Part shown: positions 7,915-16,089 of the stretch, in pieces
How positions within the stretch are numbered: position 1 is the first letter of the stretch
Layout of the letters: each line of letters starts with the position of its first letter
Origin: Palsa-965 sp044448685
GTDB lineage: Bacteria; Bacteroidota; Bacteroidia; Palsa-965
Direction: 5' to 3'
DNA: 64,000 bases
Assembly: GCA_044448685.1 (NCBI GenBank)
Contig: JBIOHC010000007.1
Coordinates: 1 to 64,000 of the forward strand
The notes under the pieces: generated by a model
Databases searched by the model: none
The model's input: the letters and a program-made list of their open reading frames with translations, nothing else
What the model was told of the DNA's origin: nothing
Position numbers and translations under genes: made by a program

Positions 7915-9099
7915 CTAATCTATCCTCACCCCTATAACAAGAATATCGTCCGTCTGTTCCTCCTTGCCCTGCCAATGCTGCAACCTGTGCTGGAGCAGGG
8001 ACTCCTGTTTCCGGGAATCTTCCTTACTTACGGAACTAAGCAATTCACGAAAACGTACAGAGCCCAGTTTTTTTCCATGGGGACCTCCAAACTGATCCAT
8101 AAATCCATCGGAAAATAAATAGATAAAATCGCCTTTACAAAGTGATACCTGTTGCATGCCGAATTCCTTGCCGCTCTCTCCATTGCCAATGCTGTATTTA
8201 TCGGCTTTGATCTGTTTTAACTCTCCGTTCCGGACCAGGTATACCGGGTTATTGGCTGCGGAAACAGTCAGCGTCTTTTTTTTGCGGTCAATTTCGCAGA
8301 TGCTGATATCCATGCCGTCATTGATAGCTTTGCCGGTTGTTTTATGGCTCAGTTTACGGTTAAGATCTTCATCCAGGTATTTGAGCAGCGCAGGCGGACT
8401 GCTTATCTTATGCGAATTGAATGCAGCATGCAGTATATTAAGTCCCATGATGCTAAGCAGAGATCCCGGCACACCGTGGCCGGTACAATCGCCTGCCCCT
8501 ATAAGGACTTTATCACCGGCATGTTTAAACCAATAAAAATCGCCCGATACAATATGTTTGGGCATAAGGAGGATAAATGCTCCGGGGAATAATTCGTTCA
8601 GATCTTTCTTTTCCTGCATCAATGCCTTTTGGAGGCGTTTGGCATAACGTAAACTTTGGAGTGTCTGGAGATTCTTTTCTTTGAATGACTCTATCTGATC
8701 GGCATGGAGTGCAAAGACTTCCTCTTTCAATGTTTTTTCCCGGGCATTACGGGGTTCGGTAATATCCATTGACAAGGTTAGTAATCCCTCCTTTACAGGT
8801 TGAATACTCACCTCGGTCCACCCGGCTGTGCCATCCGGGTAAATAATCTGATGTTCTATGCGGCCTGGCTTACGGCTTTTCATAGCGTCTTCTATAGCCT
8901 TAAACAATTCAGTATGTTCCATGCCGGGGTTACATTCAAGCACGTGCTTGCCCAGAAAATTCTTTCCCGGATTCCGGCCTTGTTTCAATGCGGCCTCATT
9001 CACGTAAAGATAGTGGTAGTCGAAATCCAGAATCACAATACCTTCGGTGAGGTTATCCAGAATCGTTTTGAATTGTATTGCAGCTCCTGTCTTTTCCAC
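7915..9099 (-). CDS. PAS domain-containing SpoIIE-type serine phosphatase
   Basis: A 394-residue signalling protein. The N-terminal PAS domain (about residues 8-115; ILDNLTEGIVILDFDYHYLY, IIYPDGTAGWTEV) is followed by a short coiled coil (about 120-165) and a PP2C-like SpoIIE/RsbU phosphatase domain (about 170-394). The domain has VSGDFYWF, the metal-binding AGDCTGHGVPG, GMDISICEID and a final EEQTDDILVIGVRID. Such enzymes dephosphorylate anti-sigma-factor antagonists or act in Bacteroidota signalling. No transmembrane segment is visible, so it is probably cytosolic. The start is a GTG at 9097-9099, since no ATG is in frame upstream. A second phosphatase of this class, with TPRs, lies at 49899-52166. 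Confidence 0.85.
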   Translation of the reverse strand: MEKTGAAIQFKTILDNLTEGIVILDFDYHYLYVNEAALKQGRNPGKNFLGKHVLECNPGMEHTELFKAIEDAMKSRKPGRIEHQIIYPDGTAGWTEVSIQPVKEGLLTLSMDITEPRNAREKTLKEEVFALHADQIESFKEKNLQTLQSLRYAKRLQKALMQEKKDLNELFPGAFILLMPKHIVSGDFYWFKHAGDKVLIGAGDCTGHGVPGSLLSIMGLNILHAAFNSHKISSPPALLKYLDEDLNRKLSHKTTGKAINDGMDISICEIDRKKKTLTVSAANNPVYLVRNGELKQIKADKYSIGNGESGKEFGMQQVSLCKGDFIYLFSDGFMDQFGGPHGKKLGSVRFRELLSSVSKEDSRKQESLLQHRLQHWQGKEEQTDDILVIGVRID

Positions 9100-9152
9100 T
9101 CTGAATCGTTCTGATAATATTGAGAGGCTCTAATTTACTAAATAAGTATGGC

Positions 9153-9167
9153 ATAACAAATTGTTAT
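9153..9167. promoter_or_regulatory. Perfect 7-bp palindrome ATAACAA-A-TTGTTAT
   Basis: The inverted repeat lies between the divergent phosphatase gene (GTG at 9099) and the small ORF at 9210, where an operator would be expected. It has too little GC to be a terminator. Confidence 0.35.
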
Positions 9168-9209
9168 ATTACCTTTAGCATATGCTTCCTTTTATGAAGC
9201 TCCGCTGGT

Positions 9210-9401
9210 ATGAGGGGCCACAGACCATTGAAGAATGTAGCAGACATATTTGAAGGTATTTCCCTAGCTGAAGCTCAGCGAAGGGTCGATGAAATGTTTG
9301 GGATACATAAAGAAAATACAGGAAAACCATTTGATCCGAAAGCTCAGGAGACACCGGCAAAGGGAATTAAGAACTGGATTCAAAAGCTTTTCAAAAGGTA
9401 A
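9210..9401 (+). CDS. Small hypothetical protein (63 residues)
   Basis: The short frame encodes a charged protein with an amphipathic N-terminal helix (PLKNVADIFEGISLAEAQRRVDEMF) and a basic end (GIKNWIQKLFKR). The composition is protein-like rather than random. A TACCTTTA sequence (9170-9177), close to the -7 box, lies 32 nt upstream. No family was recognised. If it is not real, 9100-9584 is an intergenic stretch holding only the palindrome and a dispersed repeat. Confidence 0.4.
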   Translation: MRGHRPLKNVADIFEGISLAEAQRRVDEMFGIHKENTGKPFDPKAQETPAKGIKNWIQKLFKR

Positions 9402-9540
9402 GGAGCTTATCACAAATTGTGATAACCTACCACTATCCCTAACTCAAGGAGATTCTTCGCCACTGCCCTCTCATAACCTGCCCCAAGGTGGCTCTGAATG
9501 ACAAATAACATCAGCCCTATTGACTGCTTCGGCAGCCGTA

Positions 9541-9558
9541 GCCTTAGCGAAGGCTGAC
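9541..9558. repeat. Copy of a dispersed GCYTTAGCGAAGGC intergenic element
   Basis: The 18-nt core here matches 16 of 18 bases with the reverse complement of 52399-52416 beside tRNA-Leu. It lies between the small ORF and the UbiD gene. Similar strings are familiar from Bacteroidota intergenic regions; function unknown. Confidence 0.5.
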
Positions 9559-9584
9559 TGCCCACTTTTTTTTATCTTTATCCC

Positions 9585-11405
9585 ATGCCCTACACCACCC
9601 TTCAGGAATGCATCACAGATCTTGAAAAGAACGGCCACCTGATCCGTATCAAGGAAGAAGTGGATCCCAATCTGGAGATGGCTGCCATACATCTGCGTGT
9701 GTTTGAAAAAGGCGGGCCGGCTATCTTGTTCGAAAAGGTGAAAGGCAGTAAATTCCAGGCTGTATCGAATCTGTTTGGTAAAATGGAACGCAGCCGTTTT
9801 CTGTTTCGGGATACGCTGGATACTGTTAAGCAACTGAGCCTGATAAAAGATAATCCTTTGCAGGCGCTTAAACGCCCGGCCCTGGCCTTGAAAGTCCGTA
9901 TGGCTATGCCCTACCAGACTTCCTTCAAAGCATCTGACTGGCTTGAAACAACCATTGATCAGCTTCCCCTGGTGAAGTGCTGGCCCGACGATGGAGGTGC
10001 ATTTATTACGCTACCTCAGGTGTATACCGAAGATCCGGAGAAACCCGGTGTGATGAATTCCAACCTGGGTATGTACCGTATACAGCTTAGTGGCAATGAC
10101 TATATACTGAATAAAGAAATTGGATTGCATTACCAACTGCACCGCGGCATTGGTATACACCAGAGCAAGAGCAATGCCCTGAGCAAGCCTTTAAAAGTGA
10201 GTATTTTTGTGGGCGGCCCTCCGGCCCACAGCTTTGCCGCTGTAATGCCCCTTCCGGAAGGGATGAGCGAACTTACATTTGCAGGTATATTAGGCAACAG
10301 GCGTTTTCGCTATTCGTATCTGGATGGGTACTGTATATCCAACGACGCTGATTTTGTGATTACCGGTGAAGTCTATCCGAATGAAAACAAACCGGAAGGC
10401 CCGTTCGGGGATCACCTGGGTTATTATTCTCTGAAGCATGATTTCCCAGTGATGCGGGTTCACAAGGTATTGCATAAAAAAGATGCCATCTGGCCTTTTA
10501 CTGTTGTTGGAAGACCACCACAGGAAGACACGGCCTTCGGCAACCTGATTCATGAATTGACAGGAGATGTGCTTTCAAAAGAAATTCCGGGCCTGAAAGA
10601 AGTGAATGCCGTGGATGCGGCTGGGGTTCACCCCTTGCTGCTGGCTATTGGCAGCGAACGCTATACACCCTATATCAGGGAAAGAATACCACAGGAAATA
10701 CTGACTATATCCAATCATATTCTCGGTTTCGGGCAGATGAGCCTGGCCAAGTATTTATTTATCTGCGCCAGGGAAGATGATCCGAAACTGAACACCCACG
10801 ATATTCCCCGCTATTTTAAACATATCCTGGAACGTGCCGACTGGAAACGGGATTTGCACTTCCAGACAAATACAACCATTGATACGCTCGACTACAGCGG
10901 CAGCGGCCTCAACAGCGGCAGCAAGGTGGTCATTGCAGCAGCAGGTGATAAACGCAGGGAGCTTTCAACGGCTGTTCCTGGTCTTACCCTGCCACAGCCC
11001 TGGACGAATGTACGCCTTGTGTTACCGGGTATGCTTGCCATACAGGGTGTGTTTGATGATGAACTGTTCGGACAGCGGGAAATGGCCCAGCTAGGGGAAA
11101 TACTGAGTACTCAAATGCATAAGCTGGATGGTTTTCCGCTTATCATTTTATGTGACGACAGCAACTTTCTTTCTGCTTCCCTCAATAATTTCCTCTGGGT
11201 TACCTTTACGCGCAGCAACCCGGCCTACGATATTCATGGAGTGAATCACTTCATAGAACACAAGCACTGGGGTTGTATGGGCCCCTTGCTGATTGATGCA
11301 CGCATCAAGCCACAGCATGCGCCTCCACTGGTCAAGAATGCCGATGTGGAATCTAAACTAGATCGTTTATTCGAAAAAGGAGGAGTGTTGTCAGGTATTC
11401 GTTAA
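9585..11405 (+). CDS. UbiD family decarboxylase (menaquinone-pathway type)
   Basis: A 606-residue UbiD-like carboxy-lyase. UbiD enzymes use prenylated FMN to decarboxylate aromatic or polyprenyl substrates. In Bacteroidota a long UbiD homologue of this size usually serves quinone (menaquinone) biosynthesis. Family features include the N-terminal DLEKNGHLIRIKEEVD, then PVMRVHKVLHKKDAIWPFTVVGRPPQEDT and PEGPFGDHLGYYS, which hold conserved Arg/Glu residues of the active site. The flavin prenyltransferase UbiX is not nearby. The gene is monocistronic on the plus strand and convergent with citrate synthase, with a dispersed repeat and a terminator between. Confidence 0.85.
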   Translation: MPYTTLQECITDLEKNGHLIRIKEEVDPNLEMAAIHLRVFEKGGPAILFEKVKGSKFQAVSNLFGKMERSRFLFRDTLDTVKQLSLIKDNPLQALKRPALALKVRMAMPYQTSFKASDWLETTIDQLPLVKCWPDDGGAFITLPQVYTEDPEKPGVMNSNLGMYRIQLSGNDYILNKEIGLHYQLHRGIGIHQSKSNALSKPLKVSIFVGGPPAHSFAAVMPLPEGMSELTFAGILGNRRFRYSYLDGYCISNDADFVITGEVYPNENKPEGPFGDHLGYYSLKHDFPVMRVHKVLHKKDAIWPFTVVGRPPQEDTAFGNLIHELTGDVLSKEIPGLKEVNAVDAAGVHPLLLAIGSERYTPYIRERIPQEILTISNHILGFGQMSLAKYLFICAREDDPKLNTHDIPRYFKHILERADWKRDLHFQTNTTIDTLDYSGSGLNSGSKVVIAAAGDKRRELSTAVPGLTLPQPWTNVRLVLPGMLAIQGVFDDELFGQREMAQLGEILSTQMHKLDGFPLIILCDDSNFLSASLNNFLWVTFTRSNPAYDIHGVNHFIEHKHWGCMGPLLIDARIKPQHAPPLVKNADVESKLDRLFEKGGVLSGIR

Positions 11406-11408
11406 CAC

Positions 11409-11487
11409 CTCTCGACTTCGCTCGAGGTGACAGGTACTCGAAGTGACATAAAAAATGTCAGGCTGAGCGAAATCGAAGCCTATTTGG
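11409..11487. repeat. Dispersed Bacteroidota-type intergenic repeat
   Basis: The stretch holds CTCGACTTCGCTCGAGG, an imperfect hairpin, and then GGCTGAGCGAAATCGAAGCC. This style of TCGACTTCGCTC element occurs between genes in many Bacteroidota. It sits in the UbiD/citrate synthase convergent gap. Confidence 0.5.
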
Positions 11488-11490
11488 GTG

Positions 11491-11523
11491 AAAAAAAGAG
11501 CCAGGACTTTCGTCTTGGCTCTT
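11491..11523 (-). terminator. Intrinsic terminator of the carA-eno-gltA segment
   Basis: A 12-bp stem (11496-11507 with 11512-11523, one G-T wobble) with loop TTTC is followed on the minus strand by a run of seven T. It lies 24 nt past the citrate synthase stop codon. Confidence 0.85.
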
Positions 11524-11525
11524 CT

Positions 11526-11546
11526 GTCTTATGTCTTGTGTCTATC
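11526..11546 (-). repeat. AAGACAY heptamer array directly after the citrate synthase stop
   Basis: Read in the gene sense, the sequence after the stop is ACAAGAC-ATAAGAC-AGAAGA with a 7-nt period, three to four units. A near-identical array follows the DUF480 stop (56992-57025). Confidence 0.6.
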
Positions 11547-12872
11547 TTAAGCGGCAGGAATCCCGATCTTCTTCTTAATACCTTCTGTAGTAACAGATCC
11601 CGGACGTTCAATGGGGTGACCCAGTGCGCGGTCCCAAACCAGGGAAGCCAATACCCCCAATGAGCGTGATACGCCAAAGAGAACAGTATAGAAATCAAAC
11701 TCGGTGATGCCGAAATGCATGAGCAATGCTCCGGAATGGGCATCCACGTTTGGCCATGGGTTTTTGATCTTGCCGGTCTCCTGAAGAATAGGAGGAGCTA
11801 CTTCATATACCATTTGAACAATTTCGCAGATATCGTCTTTCTTTCCTGCCTCTTTGATATAGCGGTTATAGAAATCCTGCTGGGCTGTGAAACGCGGGTC
11901 TGTCTTGCGCAGTACTGCATGTCCGTAACCCGGTACCACTTTTCCTTCTTCCAGTGTTTTTTTGATAAAGGCTGCAATCTGATCTTTGGTAGGCAATCCT
12001 CCGCCCAGCTCTTCACGCATATGCATGATCCACATGATAACTTCCTGGTTGGCGAGTCCGTGCAGGGGACCGGCAAGTCCGTTCATACCGGCAGCAAATG
12101 AAAGATAAGGATCGCTTAGTGCAGAACCTACCAGGTGTGTGGTATGAGCAGAAACGTTTCCGCCTTCGTGGTCAGCGTGAATGGTCATATACATACGCAT
12201 GAGGCGCTTTACGTCGAAGTCCTCAAAGCCCATCATATGTGCAAGATTAGCGGCCCAATCCAGTTTAGGGTCGGGTTCAATGTTCACACCTCCGTGGTAT
12301 TTTTTACGATAAATATATGCAGCCACACGTGGAAGACGTGCGATAAGATTCATGGAATCTTCGTAGGTATAATCCCAGTATTCCTTCTTGCTCATTCCCT
12401 TGCGGTATGCAGCGGCGAAAAGGCTTTCAGTCTGCATGGCCATAACAGCAATGCTGAACATAGTCATAGGATGTGTAGAAGCAGGGAGTTCATCGATAAC
12501 ATCGAATACATGTTTTGGAACAATCGCTCTGCGTGCCCAGTCGTGACCCAGGTTCAGCACTTCTTCTTGGGTAGGCAGATCGCCTACAAGCATCAGATAA
12601 AAAATACCTTCAGGCAATGGCTCTGTGCCTTTAGGGGCTTTCGGAAGTTTAGCACGCAGTTCGGGAATAGTATAGCCGCGAAAACGGATACCTTCTTCCG
12701 GATCAAGTTTAGATGTTTCGGTAACCAGCCCTATCATGCTTTTCATGCCCTGATAAACCTGAGCTACCGTGTATTCACCAAGTTTTTTATCACCATGTTC
12801 CTTGATGATTCCTTTTACTTCGGCTGCCATGGGCTTTGCCTTGGCAATAAACTTTTCTTTCAGAGTATCCAT
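11547..12872 (-). CDS. gltA: Citrate synthase, eukaryote/mitochondria-like type
   Basis: A 441-residue citrate (Si)-synthase that joins oxaloacetate and acetyl-CoA in the TCA cycle. The sequence is much closer to mitochondrial citrate synthase than to the usual bacterial GltA: HADHEGGNVSAHTTHLVGSA, GPLHGLANQEV, VVPGYGHAVLRKTDPR, NPWPNVDAHSG and LFGVSRSLGVLA match the pig enzyme almost word for word. The catalytic triad is His271, His318 and Asp378 (pig His274, His320, Asp375). No mitochondrial leader is present. The gene lies 69 nt after eno on the same strand. The symbol gltA is used for function only; the family corresponds to the TIGRFAM cit_synth_euk group. Confidence 0.95.
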   Translation of the reverse strand: MDTLKEKFIAKAKPMAAEVKGIIKEHGDKKLGEYTVAQVYQGMKSMIGLVTETSKLDPEEGIRFRGYTIPELRAKLPKAPKGTEPLPEGIFYLMLVGDLPTQEEVLNLGHDWARRAIVPKHVFDVIDELPASTHPMTMFSIAVMAMQTESLFAAAYRKGMSKKEYWDYTYEDSMNLIARLPRVAAYIYRKKYHGGVNIEPDPKLDWAANLAHMMGFEDFDVKRLMRMYMTIHADHEGGNVSAHTTHLVGSALSDPYLSFAAGMNGLAGPLHGLANQEVIMWIMHMREELGGGLPTKDQIAAFIKKTLEEGKVVPGYGHAVLRKTDPRFTAQQDFYNRYIKEAGKKDDICEIVQMVYEVAPPILQETGKIKNPWPNVDAHSGALLMHFGITEFDFYTVLFGVSRSLGVLASLVWDRALGHPIERPGSVTTEGIKKKIGIPAA

Positions 12873-12941
12873 ACGAGATGAAGATAAATTGTTGATGCAC
12901 CTAAATTAACCAGCCTTTATTACATTTCAAAGCTTTTTGAA

Positions 12942-14228
12942 TTATAAAAACTTGAAATTCTTGCCCGGGTATAAAGCAGAATTACCAAGCTGTTCTTCAA
13001 TTCTTAATAACTGGTTGTATTTGGCAATCCTGTCGCTGCGCGATGCTGAACCGGTCTTGATTTGCCCTGTACGCAGTGCTACAGCCAGGTCGGCAATGGT
13101 GGTATCTTCCGTTTCACCGCTGCGGTGACTCATAACCGAAGTATAGCTGTTGGCATGTGCCATCTGTACGGCATTTATGGTCTCGGTCAGGGTTCCGATC
13201 TGGTTTACCTTGACAAGTATGGAATTGGCAATTTGCTTGTCAATACCACGTTTGAGTCGTGTAACATTGGTAACAAAAAGGTCATCTCCAACCAGCTGTA
13301 CCTTATCACCGATCTTGCGGGTCAGTTTTTCCCAACCGTCCCAATCGTCTTCTGCAAGGCCGTCTTCGATGGACACGATAGGGTATTTCTTGCTCCAGTC
13401 GGCCCAAAATGCGACCATTTCATCGGAGCTAAGCTTTTTTCCGGTCGACTTCCTAAAGTCATAGACTTTATGAGCGCTGTCATAAAATTCAGAAGCAGCA
13501 GCATCCATCGCAATCCAGATATCTTCTCCCGGTTTATATCCTGCGGCTTCGATTGCTTTCAGGACAATTTCTATGGCTTCGTCGTTCGATTTGATATTGG
13601 GTGCAAAACCGCCCTCATCCCCTACATTGGTTGAGTATTTCTTTGCTTTCAGCACCTTCTTCAGGTTATGGAATACTTCGGCACCCATACGCAGTCCGTC
13701 CGCAAAGGTGTTGGCCCCAAAAGGCATAATCATAAACTCCTGAAAATCGATGGAATTGTCGGCATGCGAACCACCGTTGAGTATATTCATCATCGGCACA
13801 GGAAGCAGATTGGCATTGACCCCTCCTACATATCGGTACAGTGGCTGATTGGCTTCTTCGGCAGCGGCTTTGGCTACGGCCAAAGATACACCCAGAATGG
13901 CATTGGCGCCCAGGTTACCCTTGTTATCGGTACCGTCGAGCTCTATCATTTTCAGATCGATGCCATTTTGCTCGAATATATACATATTGGTGAGCTCCTC
14001 CCGTATCACGGTATTGACATTGTTCACGGCTTTCAGCACCCCTTTACCAAGGTAGGTTTTCGGGTCTTCATCCCGAAGCTCAACAGCTTCATGACTCCCG
14101 GTAGATGCTCCCGATGGTACGGCAGCCCTGCCCAGGGTTCCGGTATTGGTGATTACATCCACTTCAATGGTTGGATTACCTCTGGAATCGAGGATCTGTC
14201 TTGCCTGTATACTTGCGATAAAGCTCAT
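12942..14228 (-). CDS. eno: Enolase (phosphopyruvate hydratase)
   Basis: A 428-residue enolase that converts 2-phosphoglycerate to phosphoenolpyruvate in glycolysis and gluconeogenesis. Signatures: N-terminal IQARQILDSRGNPTIEVDV, the loop GASTGSHEAVELRD, NVGDEGGFAPN, the Mg-binding SIEDGLAEDDWDGW, LVGDDLFVTN, and SHRSGETEDTTIADLAVAL near the end. Length is normal for the family. It lies between carA (50 nt) and citrate synthase (69 nt), all on the minus strand, in the run that follows the ribosomal block. Confidence 0.97.
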   Translation of the reverse strand: MSFIASIQARQILDSRGNPTIEVDVITNTGTLGRAAVPSGASTGSHEAVELRDEDPKTYLGKGVLKAVNNVNTVIREELTNMYIFEQNGIDLKMIELDGTDNKGNLGANAILGVSLAVAKAAAEEANQPLYRYVGGVNANLLPVPMMNILNGGSHADNSIDFQEFMIMPFGANTFADGLRMGAEVFHNLKKVLKAKKYSTNVGDEGGFAPNIKSNDEAIEIVLKAIEAAGYKPGEDIWIAMDAAASEFYDSAHKVYDFRKSTGKKLSSDEMVAFWADWSKKYPIVSIEDGLAEDDWDGWEKLTRKIGDKVQLVGDDLFVTNVTRLKRGIDKQIANSILVKVNQIGTLTETINAVQMAHANSYTSVMSHRSGETEDTTIADLAVALRTGQIKTGSASRSDRIAKYNQLLRIEEQLGNSALYPGKNFKFL

Positions 14229-14278
14229 AGTGAATAGGAATAAAATGAAGAATAAAAATTAAAGAAAAATTCTATAAA

Positions 14279-15418
14279 CTAGGCAGGTACACCTTTGCTT
14301 TTACGCATCCTTACCGTTTCCATCAGTTCAACAAACTGATCAAAGAGATAACGGGAATCGAGAGGGCCGGGTGATGCTTCAGGGTGATACTGCACACTGA
14401 AAACATCTTTTGTTTTATGCCTCAACCCTTCCACGGTATCGTCGTTCAGATTGACATGGGTCATTTCGAGGTCCTTGTTATTCTTTACATCTTCTGCTTT
14501 CACAGAGAACCCGTGGTTCTGTGAAGTGATTTCGCTTTTGCCTGTAATGATGTTCTTTACAGGATGATTGATACCCCGGTGCCCGTTCTTCATTTTATAG
14601 GTTGACAGTCCGCAGGCTTCGGCAATGATCTGATGCCCGAGGCATATTCCGAATACCGGTATATCGCCCTGGAGCAGTTCTTTGAGCGTATTCACTTCGG
14701 CATGCATCACTCCGGGGTCGCCGGGTCCATTGCTGATCATGAATCCATCCGGCTTCCAGGCATTCATTTCGGCTGCACTGGTCTTCATGGGGAATACCTG
14801 CACCAGGCAGTTGCGCTGGGTAAGAGAACGGATAATATTGGTCTTAACACCCAGATCGAGCAAGGCAACTTTGTATTTGGCATTGGCCTCACCGGAGGTA
14901 TAAGTTTTGGTGGTGCTTACTTTGGAGCTGAGCTCGAGGCCTTCCATCGAAGGCACCAGGGCCAGCCTGGCTTTGAGTTTCTCCACATCCATCTCTTCCG
15001 ATGAGATGATGGCATTCATGGCACCCTTATCACGAATATAGCGTACAATGGCCCGGGTATCAACTTCGCAGATACCGACCACCTGCTCCTGTTCAAAATA
15101 ATCCTGAATATTCCCGTCACTGCGTGTACGGGAAGCAAACTCATTGAATTTCTTACAAACCAAACCGGCAATCTTAACGGAAGCGGATTCAACTTCATCC
15201 TTATTCACACCGTAATTACCTATATGTACATTGGTGGTAACGAGGATCTGTCCGAAATAGGAAGGATCGGTAAAGATTTCCTGATAGCCGGTCATGCCTG
15301 TATTGAAACAGATTTCTCCGGTAGTGGTGCCTGTTTTGCCGGCAGCTTTACCCTTAAAAACTTTACCATCCTGCAGTACCAGCAGGGCCGGCTTTCTGTT
15401 AATATATGTGGCTTTCAT
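14279..15418 (-). CDS. carA: Carbamoyl-phosphate synthase small subunit (glutaminase)
   Basis: A 379-residue CarA that hydrolyses glutamine and passes ammonia to CarB for carbamoyl phosphate, the precursor of arginine and pyrimidines. The N-terminal CPSase domain (GEICFNTGMTGYQEIFTDPS) is followed by a class I glutamine amidotransferase domain with the nucleophile Cys in GICLGHQ, the NHGFSV segment and the His-Glu pair in VQYHPEASPGP. carB is not in this window. It is separated from rplQ by a strong terminator, so it is probably expressed from its own promoter, which I could not pinpoint. Confidence 0.96.
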   Translation of the reverse strand: MKATYINRKPALLVLQDGKVFKGKAAGKTGTTTGEICFNTGMTGYQEIFTDPSYFGQILVTTNVHIGNYGVNKDEVESASVKIAGLVCKKFNEFASRTRSDGNIQDYFEQEQVVGICEVDTRAIVRYIRDKGAMNAIISSEEMDVEKLKARLALVPSMEGLELSSKVSTTKTYTSGEANAKYKVALLDLGVKTNIIRSLTQRNCLVQVFPMKTSAAEMNAWKPDGFMISNGPGDPGVMHAEVNTLKELLQGDIPVFGICLGHQIIAEACGLSTYKMKNGHRGINHPVKNIITGKSEITSQNHGFSVKAEDVKNNKDLEMTHVNLNDDTVEGLRHKTKDVFSVQYHPEASPGPLDSRYLFDQFVELMETVRMRKSKGVPA

Positions 15419-15443
15419 TGGTTTTTATCAAAGTATAATCCAC

Positions 15444-15480
15444 AAAAAAGGGATAAAGCAAAATTACTTTATCCCTTTTT
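15444..15480 (-). terminator. Intrinsic terminator at the end of the ribosomal block
   Basis: A 14-bp stem (15445-15458 with 15467-15480), with AAGGGATAAAG paired to CTTTATCCCTT, has an 8-nt loop and T-rich flanks on both strands. It lies between the rplQ stop and the carA start. Confidence 0.88.
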
Positions 15481-15505
15481 TAATTATGAATATTGTTTTA
15501 ACAAA

Positions 15506-16024
15506 TTATTCACCTTCATTTTTGTCAGCGCTATCGTCCTTCTTAGCAGCTTTTTTAGGTTTCGCTTCGGCAGTAGCAGCAGTGGTATCATCTGCTTTCT
15601 TCTTGGTTCTGCTACGACGGGTTGTCTTGGCAGCCTTCTTGGCAGATTTTCCGCCTTCGTAAGTCGTGTTAAAGTCGACCAGCTCGATGAAAGCCATCTC
15701 TGCACGGTCGCCTGGGCGTGTTCCTGTTTTCAGGATACGGCAGTATCCGCCCGGACGTTCAGCAACTTTAACAGCTACTTCACGAAACAGTTCAGTCACC
15801 GCTTGTTTGTTCTGCAGGTAGCTGAACACAACGCGGCGGGAATGGGTGTTATCGCTCTTTGATTTGGTAATCAAAGGCTCCACATACAGTCTCAGTGCTT
15901 TCGCCTTTGCCAGTGTGGTGTTGATCTTTTTATGCATGATCAGGGAACTGGCCATATTGGCAAGCAGAGCATGTCTGTGGGCTGTTTTACGGCCAAGGTT
16001 ATTTATTTTATCTCCGTGTCTCAT
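15506..16024 (-). CDS. rplQ: 50S ribosomal protein L17 with a basic C-terminal extension
   Basis: The core L17 (about residues 1-120, MRHGDKINNLGRKTAHRHAL start, PGGYCRILKTGTRPGD near the end) lines the peptide-exit side of the large subunit. The last 50 or so residues form a low-complexity Lys/Ala tail that ends in acidic residues, an extension seen in many Bacteroidota L17 proteins. It is the last gene of the ribosomal block, 65 nt after rpoA, with an AAATCCT heptamer array directly before its ATG. Confidence 0.96.
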   Translation of the reverse strand: MRHGDKINNLGRKTAHRHALLANMASSLIMHKKINTTLAKAKALRLYVEPLITKSKSDNTHSRRVVFSYLQNKQAVTELFREVAVKVAERPGGYCRILKTGTRPGDRAEMAFIELVDFNTTYEGGKSAKKAAKTTRRSRTKKKADDTTAATAEAKPKKAAKKDDSADKNEGE

Positions 16025-16030
16025 TTTCCA

Positions 16031-16064
16031 ATTTGGGATTTAGGATTTAGGATTTGGGATTTTA
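16031..16064 (-). repeat. AAATCCT heptamer array before rplQ
   Basis: In the gene sense this is AAATCCCAAATCCTAAATCC followed by TAAATCCCAAAT, a 7-nt period over about five units. It ends some 7 nt before the rplQ ATG. Confidence 0.75.
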
Positions 16065-16089
16065 GTCCTTACTCCTGAATCGGGTATTC

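Noticed and set aside
11427..11663. Short plus-strand frame in the citrate synthase 3' region
   Set aside because: Overlaps the dispersed repeat and the antisense of citrate synthase; no protein-like features.
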